Shown: piece after piece, positions 25,463 to 32,534 of the stretch
How positions within the stretch are numbered: position 1 is the stretch's first letter
How the letters are laid out: each line of letters begins with the position of its first letter
DNA from: Sphingomonas sp. IW22
Lineage (GTDB): Bacteria > Pseudomonadota > Alphaproteobacteria > Sphingomonadales > Sphingomonadaceae
Direction of reading: 5' to 3'
Assembly (NCBI RefSeq): GCF_041321155.1
Contig: NZ_JBGGWB010000001.1
Coordinates: forward strand, 744,001 to 808,000
Length of the DNA stretch: 64,000 nucleotides
Notes under the pieces: generated by a model
Database searches by the model: none
What the model saw: the letters and a program-made list of their open reading frames with translations, nothing else
What the model was told of the DNA's origin: nothing
Program-made: the position numbers and the translations under genes

Positions 25463-25719
25463 CACCAGACCGCCTTTCTGCCGTCAGCACTGATGTACAG
25501 CGGCGCGTGGACCGGCCGGCGTCCACGAAACGGAGCAACGATGTCGCGCGCGATGGCCTGAGCCATCGCCTCGAGCTCGTCATATTCAGCCGCTGAATCG
25601 ATGCCCAGGCGTGCGCGATGCGTCAGCGCGTCGAACTGCGGTGTGATGCGTTCGAGCTGATCGGCGATAGCGTTGCGCGCCTGGGCAGCCACAGGCCGTC
25701 GGGATACGTCGTGACCCAT
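25462..25719 (-). CDS. Phage protein of unknown function (85 aa)
   Basis: ATG at 25719 with GGGAGAAG about ten bases upstream. Helical N-terminal half (AAQARNAIADQLERITPQFDALTHRARLG with EYDELEAMAQAIARDIVAPF) and a C-terminal PLYISADGRKAVW. I do not recognise the family. It is coupled to the small gene downstream. The same frame is open further upstream, but that part has no ribosome site and looks non-coding. Confidence 0.5.
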   Translation of the reverse strand: MGHDVSRRPVAAQARNAIADQLERITPQFDALTHRARLGIDSAAEYDELEAMAQAIARDIVAPFRGRRPVHAPLYISADGRKAVW

Positions 25720-25835
25720 GTCAGAGCTTCTCCCGAAACAGCATCGGCCGCACGCTCGGGGGTATGAGCGGCGGCCGGCAGGCACAGTTGTGGCGGGGTC
25801 GTTTGTGCTGCTTCGGTGACCGCTTTTCGCCGTTC

Positions 25836-25857
25836 CCTTTGGGGCATTACCCAAAGG
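25836..25857. repeat. Perfect 8-base inverted repeat after a regulatory-type gene
   Basis: CCTTTGGG (25836-25843) and CCCAAAGG (25850-25857) around a 6-base spacer, just past the stop of the 25863-26465 gene and in a 143-base gap with no supported gene. No T run follows, so it may be an operator or RNA-stabilising hairpin rather than a terminator. Confidence 0.45.
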
Positions 25858-25862
25858 ACAGG

Positions 25863-26465
25863 TCAGCAGCGCCGCCAGCGGTCCAGTGCGGCGATCAGTA
25901 TGGACCGGGCGCGGCGATTGGAGAGCCGCCACCGGCGCGCCGCGTGCGTCAGCGCCATGTCGTCGACGATAATCGCCAGCAGCATCGCACCATGCGGCCC
26001 GGCTGCCTCCCGCCATTTCGTATATGCGCGCTCCCGGATCACCGCCGCGATCGGCGCGGCCGAAGCAGCAAGCGGCCCCCCGCCCGTTCCGCGAGGCTCG
26101 AGCCTCGCTGTTCGCACAGCAACCTCCGCGACGATCGCCTCATGCGCTGCCGCGATCTCTTGCGCGGCGGCGAGCTGGTGCGCGTCAATCGCACCCGTCG
26201 CGACCAGGCGCGCCATCGATCCCTCGCGCCGCGCCGCCCGCGCGAAATGCTCGTGAGTCTCTGCCGTGCCCTGCGCCTTGTGTGACCAGCGCTCGCGCAG
26301 CTGCACCGCTTCCTCGATCCCCGGCGCCAACCGGATCGGCTCGGCGCGGCCCTTGCGGCTCTTGTTCCGACCCGGCTTCGGACGCGGTCGGCCGAGTACC
26401 AGATGCGCGACGCGCTGCGCCTCAATCTCTGCCGCGCTCAGCGGGCTATTCGCTGCTATCGTCAT
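25863..26465 (-). CDS. Phage protein with C-terminal HTH-like region
   Basis: About 200 residues from the ATG at 26465 (an ATG at 26480 is possible). N-terminal basic stretch (RPRPKPGRNKSRKGRAEP), central helices (AHEAIVAEVAVRTARL) and an end (DDMALTHAARRWRLSNRRARSILIAALDRWRR) that resembles the recognition part of sigma-like or antiterminator HTH proteins. It overlaps the LexA-like gene by 20 bases. A role in late-gene control is possible from the position between early and packaging genes, but this is a guess. Confidence 0.55.
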   Translation of the reverse strand: MTIAANSPLSAAEIEAQRVAHLVLGRPRPKPGRNKSRKGRAEPIRLAPGIEEAVQLRERWSHKAQGTAETHEHFARAARREGSMARLVATGAIDAHQLAAAQEIAAAHEAIVAEVAVRTARLEPRGTGGGPLAASAAPIAAVIRERAYTKWREAAGPHGAMLLAIIVDDMALTHAARRWRLSNRRARSILIAALDRWRRC

Positions 26466-26832
26466 GATGGTCGGGATCATGATCGATGATCGCGACGAGC
26501 GGCAGTTGTTCTTTGGGTAAGTCTGGCGGCTCGATCTTGAAGACGTCCTCGTTCACGACGAACCCCTCCTTACGGAGCTGCTCGATTGCGATGCGCCGCG
26601 CCAGCCCTGGCACGACGATCGCGCGTTGCGCGCCCGCCAGTCGCTGGATCAGGCCGTCGATCGTCAACTGGTCGACCAACTGCCGCGCGCGCGTTTTGCT
26701 GACCTGCAGCCCGATCGCGATGTCGAGCATGCCAGGGCTATAGCCCTGGGCGACGATGAATTCGCAGATGAAGGCAAACGCCTGATCTTTACGCGACCTG
26801 CTATAGGCTGCCTCGATCGGTAACAGCTCCAT
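26446..26832 (-). CDS. Winged-helix DNA-binding protein (LexA N-domain / MarR-like)
   Basis: 128 residues. DQAFAFICEFIVAQGYSPGMLDIAIGLQVSKTRARQLVDQLTIDGLI, read in segments, is a winged helix-turn-helix of the LexA DNA-binding type. The LexA serine peptidase domain is absent; instead there is an acidic tail (IIDHDPDHHDDSSE). It is likely a phage transcription regulator of the minus-strand genes. About 80 bases upstream are AT-richer than the surroundings (26865-26890) and may hold its promoter. Confidence 0.7.
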   Translation of the reverse strand: MELLPIEAAYSRSRKDQAFAFICEFIVAQGYSPGMLDIAIGLQVSKTRARQLVDQLTIDGLIQRLAGAQRAIVVPGLARRIAIEQLRKEGFVVNEDVFKIEPPDLPKEQLPLVAIIDHDPDHHDDSSE

Positions 26833-26911
26833 TCAAACGCCCCATGACCCCGCCGGGAACATAGCGGAAACTGAAACGAAATTAAACGGTTCGTCGCCCA
26901 GCACGAACGCT

Positions 26912-27142
26912 TCACGACCGCGCGCCGGTCACGCGGAGCGCCGGATGCCTGCGGCCGCATCCTCGGCAGCGGAGCCGATCACCGACCTTGTGAATGCGCG
27001 TGTCCCACCCACGCTTTATGAAGCGGGACCACAGAAGATCCCCATCGATCACCGCGCGACGGCCGCAGGCACAGCGGGCTTCGATGCCATGCCCCTTATG
27101 GGCGACATCCATCAGCGTCTCGAATCGGGTGTTGGCGCTCAC
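26912..27142 (-). CDS. Small zinc-ribbon protein
   Basis: 76 residues. Two Cys pairs, ARCACGRR near residue 24 and LRCRGCGRRHP near residue 58, form a likely zinc ribbon. The region between is basic (WSRFIKRGWDTRIHKVGDR). Such short zinc proteins are common in sphingomonad phages and islands; the role is unknown, probably nucleic-acid binding. It stands alone between the wHTH gene and the antitoxin gene. Confidence 0.65.
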   Translation of the reverse strand: MSANTRFETLMDVAHKGHGIEARCACGRRAVIDGDLLWSRFIKRGWDTRIHKVGDRLRCRGCGRRHPALRVTGARS

Positions 27143-27183
27143 CCCCGACTAGCTGACGACAAAAATCCAACATTGGAAGCAGA

Positions 27184-27483
27184 TTAAGCCGTCTCTAACT
27201 CTCCGGCCCTCTGTGCATGCAGATCGATTTGGAGCGCCGCTAGAACGCGCAAGAAGGTGCTGATTGTTGGGTTCGCATTATCAGCCAGCGCCTTATAGAG
27301 CGTTGATCTACCAAGATCGCTGTCACGCGCCACGTTGCTCATGCCGCGAGCGCGCGCAATCTCCCCGACAATCCGGATGACGACGTCACTGTTTCCGGTC
27401 GCGAGCGCATCGTTGAGAAGATCGATATGATCCTCTTGATCAAGGTGTGCCATCGCATCGAACGGGATGGTGTTGACGGTCAT
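27184..27483 (-). CDS. HigA/HI1420-type antitoxin
   Basis: 99 residues. The helix-turn-helix part EIARARGMSNVARDSDLGRSTLYKALADNANPTISTFLRVLAAL, seen in segments, is the signature of the HI1420 addiction-module antidote family. It lies 52 bases downstream of the toxin gene in the same direction, the toxin-first order of this family. It would neutralise the toxin and repress the shared promoter. Confidence 0.88.
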   Translation of the reverse strand: MTVNTIPFDAMAHLDQEDHIDLLNDALATGNSDVVIRIVGEIARARGMSNVARDSDLGRSTLYKALADNANPTISTFLRVLAALQIDLHAQRAGELETA

Positions 27484-27535
27484 GTTACTTTGGCCCTCCT
27501 GGCCGAGACTTGTTACAAGGATGGGTGCGGCGCCC

Positions 27536-27829
27536 TTATTCCAATTGCGCCGCCAGCTTCTTTGCCCTGTCGATATCCCGCTGCTGGGTTTGCTTCGTGC
27601 CGCCCGCTAGCAGGATCACCAGCGCCCCGCCTTGCCGCGTCCAGTAGACGCGATAGCCGGGTCCATGATCGATCCGCAGTTCAGAGACCTTATCGCCAAC
27701 CGACTTGCTATCACCGAAGTGGCCCGCCTGAAGCAGAGCGATCCGGCGCACGATCCGCTTGAAAGCGATCGGATCGTTCAGGCCCTTGAGCCAATCGTTG
27801 AAGGTTTCGGTTTGCTGCGTCGTGATCAT
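27536..27829 (-). CDS. RelE/HigB-superfamily toxin (HI1419-type killer protein)
   Basis: 97 residues from the ATG at 27829. It has the RelE-like small toxin pattern: FNDWLKGLNDPIAFKRIVRRI, then LQAGHFGDSKSVGDKVSELRIDHGPGYRVYW (the G..k.l...v.E.R...GpGyRvY core) and LLAGGTKQTQQRDIDRAKKLA. Members cut mRNA on the ribosome. The start is fixed by length against the family and by the promoter placed directly before it; the frame is open further upstream but that part is Pro/Arg-rich and out of family. Pairs with the antitoxin downstream for prophage maintenance. Confidence 0.88.
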   Translation of the reverse strand: MITTQQTETFNDWLKGLNDPIAFKRIVRRIALLQAGHFGDSKSVGDKVSELRIDHGPGYRVYWTRQGGALVILLAGGTKQTQQRDIDRAKKLAAQLE

Positions 27830-27833
27830 GTGT

Positions 27834-27873
27834 GGAATATAGTGGACCCGGTGCAGGTTGTCCACTTTATTCC
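27834..27873 (-). promoter_or_regulatory. Toxin-antitoxin promoter inside a 14-base inverted repeat
   Basis: Arms GGAATATAGTGGAC (27834-27847) and GTCCACTTTATTCC (27860-27873) match with one mismatch around a 12-base spacer. On the minus strand they contain TGGACA (27864-27859) and TATATT (27841-27836) spaced 17 bases, a good sigma-70 promoter. The toxin ATG starts 6 bases after the -10, so the message would be nearly leaderless. The repeat is the expected operator for autorepression by the antitoxin complex. Confidence 0.7.
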
Positions 27874-27944
27874 GCAGCGCCGCCCGATTTTTTGGCACGC
27901 GCGTCGGATGTCCCGTCCGACGCGGGCACGCTGGGGCGTGGGAA

Positions 27945-28367
27945 TCAGCGCTTGGGCGTGGCTGTTTCGGCGCCTGTACCCCCGCGATACCCCTGCTGAT
28001 CGGCAGATGGCTCGAGGCGGCGGGTCTCGGCAGCAGCGTCAATTTTGCCTTCGATCCGTGCAAGGGTGACCGCTTGCTGCTGGATCTGCGCTGACGTCGA
28101 CTGGTGCAGCATCCATCCGCCGCCGGCGAGAATTAGGAAGCCCGCGATCAAAGCCGCTAGCAGTAGCCGCACATCGCCGTGCAGCTGGCCGAGCTGTCGC
28201 TCGACATCGGCTTTCCAATCATCGGTCACGCCGCCCGATGTGCCACCTCCGTCACCGCCCTTCAAGTTTGGCTCGCGAGATAGAGCGGCAAACCGGGCCA
28301 GCACTGCTGCTTGCTCGCTGGTCGAACGATTGATGCTGACAAGATCGGCTCCAGCGCGATCAGGCAT
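27945..28367 (-). CDS. Single-pass membrane protein of unknown function
   Basis: 140 residues. The middle DVRLLLAALIAGFLILAGGGWMLH (about 65-88) is one membrane segment, flanked by helical stretches (DDWKADVERQLGQLHG before, AVTLARIEGKIDAAAE after) in the manner of XhlA-like holin-associated proteins. The N-terminus is Gly-rich near residues 37-48. It overlaps the upstream gene by 8 bases. The role is unknown; a lysis-related or superinfection function would fit the topology. Confidence 0.55.
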   Translation of the reverse strand: MPDRAGADLVSINRSTSEQAAVLARFAALSREPNLKGGDGGGTSGGVTDDWKADVERQLGQLHGDVRLLLAALIAGFLILAGGGWMLHQSTSAQIQQQAVTLARIEGKIDAAAETRRLEPSADQQGYRGGTGAETATPKR

Positions 28368-28605
28368 TGTCGGTGCCCCATTTGTCGAAAAGCTCGCGCT
28401 GAATGCGCAGCAGCTCGCCAGAAGCGATTACGGCGCGTTCCCCAAATCGGCGTACGGCATCCTCATCGCCGGTCAGCATGGCCGCATGCACCATCGATTG
28501 GCTTAAAAAAGCGAGATGGGTGAATTGCAGCACCTGGAACAGCTCCTGCCGTGTCGCCGGCAGGTCGAGATCGACCTGTCCCGGATTGGATGGTTGCTCA
28601 CTCAT
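28360..28605 (-). CDS. Phage protein of unknown function (81 aa)
   Basis: Starts at the ATG 28605, which overlaps the previous stop (ATGA). Helical throughout (TRQELFQVLQFTHLAFLSQSMVHAAMLTG and FGERAVIASGELLRIQRELF), without signal or membrane segment. No family recognised. Coupled on both sides within a four-gene minus-strand group between repressor and toxin, a usual place for moron or lysogeny genes. Confidence 0.55.
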   Translation of the reverse strand: MSEQPSNPGQVDLDLPATRQELFQVLQFTHLAFLSQSMVHAAMLTGDEDAVRRFGERAVIASGELLRIQRELFDKWGTDNA

Positions 28606-28907
28606 TCGCACGCCACTCCATCCCGATCGCGGTCAATCCTCGTCGAATAACCGTCATCACCAACCCGCAACGGCGCGACGCCGGCGGCGCGCGCCTCAGC
28701 GCAGCTGCGGTATGTTCCGGCGCCGGCGAAGCTGCGTGCATCGCCGGAGGTGCGGCTGCCAATCGAGCGTTGCGACCGCGATGGCTGCGATTGGTATCCC
28801 GCTCGACGACTCTGGGCGGAAGCGTCGTCCAGCGGTACACCGACAGCTAATGCAGCCAGAAGCGCGGCATAGAGGTGGCGGCGGGTCAAAGGCGAACCGC
28901 TTCGCAA
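28602..28907 (-). CDS. Secreted protein with excalibur calcium-binding motif
   Basis: 101 residues. Signal peptide (LYAALLAALAVGVPLDDASAQ) then an Arg/Ser-rich linker, then the excalibur domain YRSCAEARAAGVAPLRVGD with the DxDxDGxxCE calcium loop at the end (DRDRDGVACE). Exported and probably periplasmic or surface-located. Excalibur domains often accompany nucleases or cell-wall proteins; here it stands alone. Overlaps the preceding gene by about 20 bases. Confidence 0.8.
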   Translation of the reverse strand: MRSGSPLTRRHLYAALLAALAVGVPLDDASAQSRRAGYQSQPSRSQRSIGSRTSGDARSFAGAGTYRSCAEARAAGVAPLRVGDDGYSTRIDRDRDGVACE

Positions 28908-29377
28908 GCGGCGACTACCTTATCAATTTCCTCGAAATTCTGCGGAACATCGAAAGAGATCGTGACCTGATGGTTGTCGTAAGTAGATCCGCGCCAGGCG
29001 AGCTTTTTCGATCTTTTCAAGCGATCTATGAACGGCCAGACGTGAGCGCCCTCGGTAAGGATTGAGCTGCTCTCATCGAAATACCATGAGTTCTCTTCTG
29101 GCGCGTCACCATCAAAGCGAACCATGCCGGTGCGATAACCGCCTCGCAGGCCGCTCCCACCTAAATATCGCGACGAGATCACATGGATGTAGAGCGAGTT
29201 GGAACCAGGCTCGTCGCATTTCACGCCTATTCGGCCGCCCTCGCCGTCAATGAACGCGCGTGCGCTCTTCTCATCGGTCATAGCATCGACTGTCTCGCTG
29301 AAGGCCCACTGAGCAGACGCGGGCGACGCAGCGAGGACAGCGCCCAAAATGACCGTTCTTTCCATCCAGTTCGGCAT
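28886..29377 (-). CDS. Exported protein of unknown function
   Basis: About 163 residues from the ATG at 29377, which has GGGGGTGAGGTG upstream. A signal peptide (ERTVILGAVLAASPASAQ) is followed by a beta-rich domain with two cysteines (IGVKCDEPGSNSLYIHVISS and VVAACEAV). The middle, VRFDGDAPEENSWYFDESSSIL then KLAWRGSTYDNHQVTISFDV, resembles type VI-associated VasI-like periplasmic proteins in layout. Function unknown. Together with the excalibur gene it forms an exported pair expressed next to the repressor, so it could alter the lysogen surface. Confidence 0.65.
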   Translation of the reverse strand: MPNWMERTVILGAVLAASPASAQWAFSETVDAMTDEKSARAFIDGEGGRIGVKCDEPGSNSLYIHVISSRYLGGSGLRGGYRTGMVRFDGDAPEENSWYFDESSSILTEGAHVWPFIDRLKRSKKLAWRGSTYDNHQVTISFDVPQNFEEIDKVVAACEAVRL

Positions 29378-29390
29378 CACCTCACCCCCC

Positions 29391-29768
29391 TTACTGCCCC
29401 GCCCCCGCTCGAAAGGTTTTGCCCGGTTCGTGCATCGTGGGCGAATGGGCGCTGGTGGCGATTGTCCGAGCAAGTTGGGCGAGCGCGGCGCGATCCTTTG
29501 GCTCGAGCGCGCGATAAAGCTGCAGCAACTCTGCCTCGTCCGACGTCATCTCGGGAGCAGCGGGTGCGTCCTCATCTGGATCATCGGTCTCGCCCGTTAG
29601 GTAAGCCGGCGTGGTCCCTAACTCTCGCGCCACCTTGTGCAGGAACCGAGAATTCTGAGAAATTCCGTGTGTCAGCTTGAAAATCGTTTGCTGCGACACA
29701 CCCACACGTCTGGCCAACTCGCTCTGCGAAATTTCGCGCTCAGCCATGATGGCTCTAATGCGATGCAT
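29391..29768 (-). CDS. CI-like prophage repressor (XRE family)
   Basis: About 125 residues from the ATG at 29768 (a GTG at 29777 is possible). The HTH is IMAEREISQSELARRVGVSQQTIFKLTHG in segments. A linker with TPAYLTGETDDPDEDAPAAP and a C-terminal helix (ELLQLYRALEPKDRAALAQLARTIA) follow; there is no S24 peptidase, so cleavage by RecA-type induction is not expected from this gene alone. It is divergent from the Cro-like gene with an 85-base control region in between, the usual immunity switch layout. Confidence 0.8.
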   Translation of the reverse strand: MHRIRAIMAEREISQSELARRVGVSQQTIFKLTHGISQNSRFLHKVARELGTTPAYLTGETDDPDEDAPAAPEMTSDEAELLQLYRALEPKDRAALAQLARTIATSAHSPTMHEPGKTFRAGAGQ

Positions 29769-29798
29769 TTCGATCACGCTTTCGATCTACCACCAACG

Positions 29799-29839
29799 TT
29801 GTTCGAGCAAACTGACGATTGGGTATTGCGGCTTAACAA
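29799..29839. promoter_or_regulatory. Candidate operators between repressor and Cro-like genes
   Basis: The divergent gap holds TTGTTCGAGCAA (29799-29810), palindromic except one pair, and TTGCGGCTTAACAA (29826-29839) with matching TTG/CAA ends. These are the best candidates for repressor binding sites. Confidence 0.4.
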
Positions 29840-29860
29840 CCATCGTCGTAGACCTTGGGT

Positions 29861-30115
29861 ATGGATGCCGAATCAACTCAGGTTGTTGCATTGCGGAGCG
29901 CGGTCGAAAGGGCGGGCGGCCAAACGGCCCTTTCGCGCTTGCTCAGCGTGACCCAGCAAGCGGTGTCCAAATGGCTAAGGAACGGCAAACCCCTCCCCGC
30001 CGAGCACGTCCTCGCCGTCGAAGCGGCAACCGGCGTGTCGCGCCATGACCTCCGCCCCGACATCTATCCGCGCGATCTGGCGCCGATCGACCCGGCCGAG
30101 GCTCTGCGCGCATGA
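29861..30115 (+). CDS. Cro-like / YdaS-type helix-turn-helix protein
   Basis: About 84 residues from the ATG at 29861. The sequence VERAGGQTALSRLLSVTQQAVSKWLRNGKPLPAEHVLAVEAATGVSRHDLRPDIYP, taken in parts, is the YdaS/Cro HTH followed by the common 'RPDIYP' ending. First gene of the rightward early operon, divergent from the CI-like repressor. It should repress the repressor promoter and favour lytic growth. Its stop overlaps the next start (ATGA). Confidence 0.85.
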   Translation: MDAESTQVVALRSAVERAGGQTALSRLLSVTQQAVSKWLRNGKPLPAEHVLAVEAATGVSRHDLRPDIYPRDLAPIDPAEALRA

Positions 30116-30348
30116 TCTGCACAACTTCACCTCTATCCCCCTTCGGCCGCACCCTTTCGGCCGGAGCGCGCGGGCGGTGTTCCTGGAATTCCGTCGCCCG
30201 CGCGTTACCCCCTTCGGCTGCGTCGACCGGCCGGAGCGCTCGCCCCCCCATCCGCCGGGCGTCCAACGTCGACACTCCCTTGCGTAGCCAGGCGGGCGCC
30301 GGTCGTCTCCAGCGATCGGCGTCCGCTTTCTCGGGCGTATGCACATGA
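30112..30348 (+). CDS. Possible small phage protein (78 aa), coupled on both sides
   Basis: The ATG at 30112 overlaps the Cro-like stop (ATGA) and the stop at 30346-30348 overlaps the next ATG (ATGA). The product is Ser/Arg/Ala-rich without a recognised domain (PLSPFGRTLSAGARG). The double 4-base coupling matches the rest of the operon, which is the only reason to accept it; its composition would also fit a non-coding frame. Confidence 0.4.
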   Translation: MICTTSPLSPFGRTLSAGARGRCSWNSVARALPPSAASTGRSARPPIRRASNVDTPLRSQAGAGRLQRSASAFSGVCT

Positions 30349-30800
30349 CCAAGCTCCGCCCGCCCCTGTCCTTCGAACAGGCCCTGCGTGAGATCCGCGA
30401 CGCGATCGGCGAGGCAGAAGTGCGCGCGATCATCGGCCGTTCGGCCAGTCGCCTGACCGATTATCTCGACCCGGATGCCGAGGGATATATTCGCCTAGAT
30501 CACGCTTTCGCGCTTGAGCGCCGCTATTGCCAGCTGGGCCATCCCGGCGCGCCGCTGCAGGAAAGCTGGGCGGGTCAACTCGGCCTGCTCGCGCCCGCCG
30601 CGCCGACCATTCCCCAACTACTCGGCCAGATCGCCGAAACCGTGATCGAGATGAGCGAAGCGACGGCCGCATCCATCGCCGCCGCGTCTCCAGGCGCGAC
30701 ACCCGCCGATCGCGATCGGGCCATCCGCGAGATCGACGAGGCCATTTCCGACCTTCAGCGCAAGCGAACCATGCTGTCCTCGCCCGCACGTCCACCCTGA
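30345..30800 (+). CDS. Phage early protein of unknown function
   Basis: About 151 residues from the ATG at 30345. N-terminal part SFEQALREIRDAIGEAEVRAIIGRSASRLTDYLDPDAEG, in segments, looks like a helix-turn-helix ('IGRSASRLTDYLDP' as recognition region), so a CII-like or other early regulator is possible. The C-terminal half is helical (IAETVIEMSEATAASIAAAS and EIDEAISDLQRKR). No named family. It is coupled to the small frame before it. Confidence 0.6.
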   Translation: MTKLRPPLSFEQALREIRDAIGEAEVRAIIGRSASRLTDYLDPDAEGYIRLDHAFALERRYCQLGHPGAPLQESWAGQLGLLAPAAPTIPQLLGQIAETVIEMSEATAASIAAASPGATPADRDRAIREIDEAISDLQRKRTMLSSPARPP

Positions 30801-30890
30801 TCGGCGGCTGATCCCCCTTCCCGCTTGAACGAAACCCCGCGCCGACACCCGCCGACGCGAACGCCTTTCTGTTGCCTGGAGCCCGCCGCC

Positions 30891-31322
30891 ATGGCCCTCA
30901 CCCCCGGTCAGTATCTGCGCAAGCGTCGCGAGGCCGCTGGCCTTTCGCTCGACGATGTCGCCCTGTGCTTCGAAACGGTGCCCCCGATCGCCGCTGCCGC
31001 GCGCGCTGAATGGCTCGGCTTGGTTGAGGCCGATGCCGTGCCGCTGCCCGCCGGGATTGCCGACGCACTCCACGACGCCTTCCCGTTCGATCCGCGCGTT
31101 CTGGCCGAGCTCGCCTATCGACTGGCCGACGACCCCGACAACATCGCCTTTGGCTATGCCGTTTGCCGATCGTGCGCCTGCAGCGAGCTCGACCCTTGCG
31201 GCGAAGGCTGCAGCTGGGTCCCCGGCGATACCGGTCTTTGCACCCGCTGCCGCGATCGCGGCCTCGGCGCGCCGGGCGGCGACACGATCATCGTGGCGAC
31301 CCTTGCGAAGGTTGCAGCGTGA
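30891..31322 (+). CDS. XRE-type HTH protein with C-terminal zinc-binding motif
   Basis: About 143 residues from the ATG at 30891. The N-terminal TPGQYLRKRREAAGLSLDDVA is a Cro/CI-type helix-turn-helix start. The C-terminal CRSCACSELDPCGEGCSW then LCTRCRD gives a cluster of seven cysteines as in the small zinc motif 'C.sC.C...aC..gC.Wv..dlC..C' found in phage proteins. It may be a DNA- or RNA-binding regulator. The frame is open 22 codons further up, but those lack a ribosome site. Confidence 0.65.
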   Translation: MALTPGQYLRKRREAAGLSLDDVALCFETVPPIAAAARAEWLGLVEADAVPLPAGIADALHDAFPFDPRVLAELAYRLADDPDNIAFGYAVCRSCACSELDPCGEGCSWVPGDTGLCTRCRDRGLGAPGGDTIIVATLAKVAA

Positions 31323-31498
31323 CCCCGCCCGATCACCGCTTGCCTCTGGCCGCCCTGTTCCTGATCGGCACCGCGATTGGCGCGTGCCTGTTCCGCAACG
31401 TCTCGATCGCCCTGACCGCCGCCGTTGGCGCGCTGGCGGTCGGTGTCGCCATCCTCGTCCAGTTCGTCCGCACCCTCAATCGGGAGAAGCGCTCGTGA
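31319..31498 (+). CDS. Small membrane protein (59 aa)
   Basis: GTG at 31319 overlaps the preceding stop (GTGA). Two hydrophobic segments (LPLAALFLIGTAIGACLF and ALTAAVGALAVGVAILVQFV) with a basic tail (RTLNREKRS). Too short for a recognised family. The coupled start and clear membrane pattern support a real gene. Confidence 0.65.
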   Translation: MTPPDHRLPLAALFLIGTAIGACLFRNVSIALTAAVGALAVGVAILVQFVRTLNREKRS

Positions 31499-31728
31499 CC
31501 CCTCGCCGCCCCAGCCCCGTGCCCATGACGCCGCGCATCGAAATCCATCCGCTCTGGTGCGACTGTGCCGTCTGCGCGCCGCCCGCGCCCAGCACGCCTC
31601 GACTCCGCCTGACCTTCCGCAGCGGCGCGACCGCGCTTGCCGCTGGGATCATCACCGGCATGGCCCTGTCGGCGGCCGCCGCCCTGATCATCGGCGGCCC
31701 CGGCCCGCTCGTGATTTTCGGCCTGTGA
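31495..31728 (+). CDS. Small phage protein with Cys motif and membrane segment (77 aa)
   Basis: GTG at 31495 overlaps the preceding stop (GTGA). N-terminal HPLWCDCAVCAPP is a CxCxxC motif similar to one at the start of the ParB-like protein in the same operon. The second half is hydrophobic (ATALAAGIITGMALSAAAALIIGG), one or two membrane passes. No family recognised. Confidence 0.6.
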   Translation: MTPRRPSPVPMTPRIEIHPLWCDCAVCAPPAPSTPRLRLTFRSGATALAAGIITGMALSAAAALIIGGPGPLVIFGL

Positions 31729-31919
31729 GCGTCGCAATGGCCGCCATCGTGACCGCCACCGCGTCTGACCTGCCGGTCACCATGCCCCTGCCGGAGCAAT
31801 TCTCGGTCGCCTTTCTCGACGGTTATCTCACGGGCGTCGGGGAGCAAACCGCTGCGCATTGGTCCCGCGTTCGCGCCTATCTGCTGACGCTTGAGCGCGC
31901 GATCGGTCCGGCCGCATGA
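31725..31919 (+). CDS. Small phage protein (64 aa)
   Basis: GTG at 31725 overlaps the preceding stop (GTGA); an ATG at 31737 is the alternative. Reads [41 protein letters not shown] in parts; soluble and mostly helical. Its stop overlaps the next ATG (ATGA). No family recognised. Confidence 0.6.
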   Translation: MSVAMAAIVTATASDLPVTMPLPEQFSVAFLDGYLTGVGEQTAAHWSRVRAYLLTLERAIGPAA

Positions 31920-32152
31920 CCGACAACATCTCCGCCGAACAGTTGCGGCTGTTGATCGAGCGCGTCGAGCGGCTCGAAGAGGAAAAGCGCGGCATCTCCG
32001 ATGACGTGAAGGACGTCTACGCCGAAGCGAAGTCGACCGGCTTCGACGTTAAAACGATGAAGGCGATCATCCGCCTTCGAAAAATGGAGAAGCATCACCG
32101 CGACGAGGCGGACATGTTGCTCGAAACATACCTGCAAGCGCTGGGCATGTAG
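31916..32152 (+). CDS. GapR-like DNA-binding protein (DUF2312)
   Basis: 78 residues, the full length of the family. [22 protein letters not shown], then [21 protein letters not shown] and [29 protein letters not shown] match DUF2312/GapR along the whole sequence. GapR in Caulobacter forms a clamp on overtwisted DNA ahead of replication forks and helps topoisomerases. A phage copy could support phage replication or nucleoid control. The ATG overlaps the previous stop (ATGA). Confidence 0.9.
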   Translation: MTDNISAEQLRLLIERVERLEEEKRGISDDVKDVYAEAKSTGFDVKTMKAIIRLRKMEKHHRDEADMLLETYLQALGM

Positions 32153-32154
32153 TG

Positions 32155-32409
32155 ATGGCGGATGCTCCAATCGAAGCGCGCTATCGCGCTACCCTGAACG
32201 CGCTGGCAGGCGGCATCGATACGGTCCTGAATGGCAAGGACCGCGATGGTTCGCTCGTGTTCGTCCTCTTCGTCGCCGAAGCCGGGCGGATCGAGGGCGG
32301 GCGCGTCAACTATATCTCGAACGGCCACCGCGCCGACATGATCGCCATGGTCCGCGAATGGCTGCTGCGCGCAGAGGGCGCGGTCGGCGGCGAAGGCGGC
32401 CGGGCATGA
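32155..32409 (+). CDS. Conserved phage protein of unknown function (84 aa)
   Basis: ATG at 32155, two bases after the GapR-like stop (TAGTGATG; a GTG at 32152 is also possible). The sequence (IEARYRATLNALAGGIDTVLN, FVLFVAEAGRIEGGRVNYISNGHRADMIAMVREWL in parts) is of the type seen in many alphaproteobacterial phages, where a small alpha/beta protein with 'yiSNg.r.dm..mlre...r' is common. Function unknown. Confidence 0.7.
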   Translation: MADAPIEARYRATLNALAGGIDTVLNGKDRDGSLVFVLFVAEAGRIEGGRVNYISNGHRADMIAMVREWLLRAEGAVGGEGGRA

Positions 32410-32534
32410 ACCGCCAGATCGCACATTCCTTAAACCTGCTGATCGAAGATCCCCGGCATGAGGCCGAGGATGGCGCGCCGCCGTCCCTGACCCGGAGCGG
32501 CGGCGCGTCCCCCAGTTCGGATGTGGCCGCATGA
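32406..32534 (+). CDS. Small phage protein (42 aa)
   Basis: ATG at 32406 overlaps the previous stop (ATGA) and its stop overlaps the ATG at 32531 (ATGA). Reads MNRQIAHSLNLLIEDPRHEAED and ends Ser/Gly-rich. No family. Double coupling inside a compact operon supports translation. Confidence 0.5.
   Translation: MNRQIAHSLNLLIEDPRHEAEDGAPPSLTRSGGASPSSDVAA

Noticed and set aside
25623..25847. A 74-codon frame in the gap before the 85-residue phage gene
   Set aside because: Overlaps the supported gene by about 97 bases, lacks a ribosome site and has no recognisable features.
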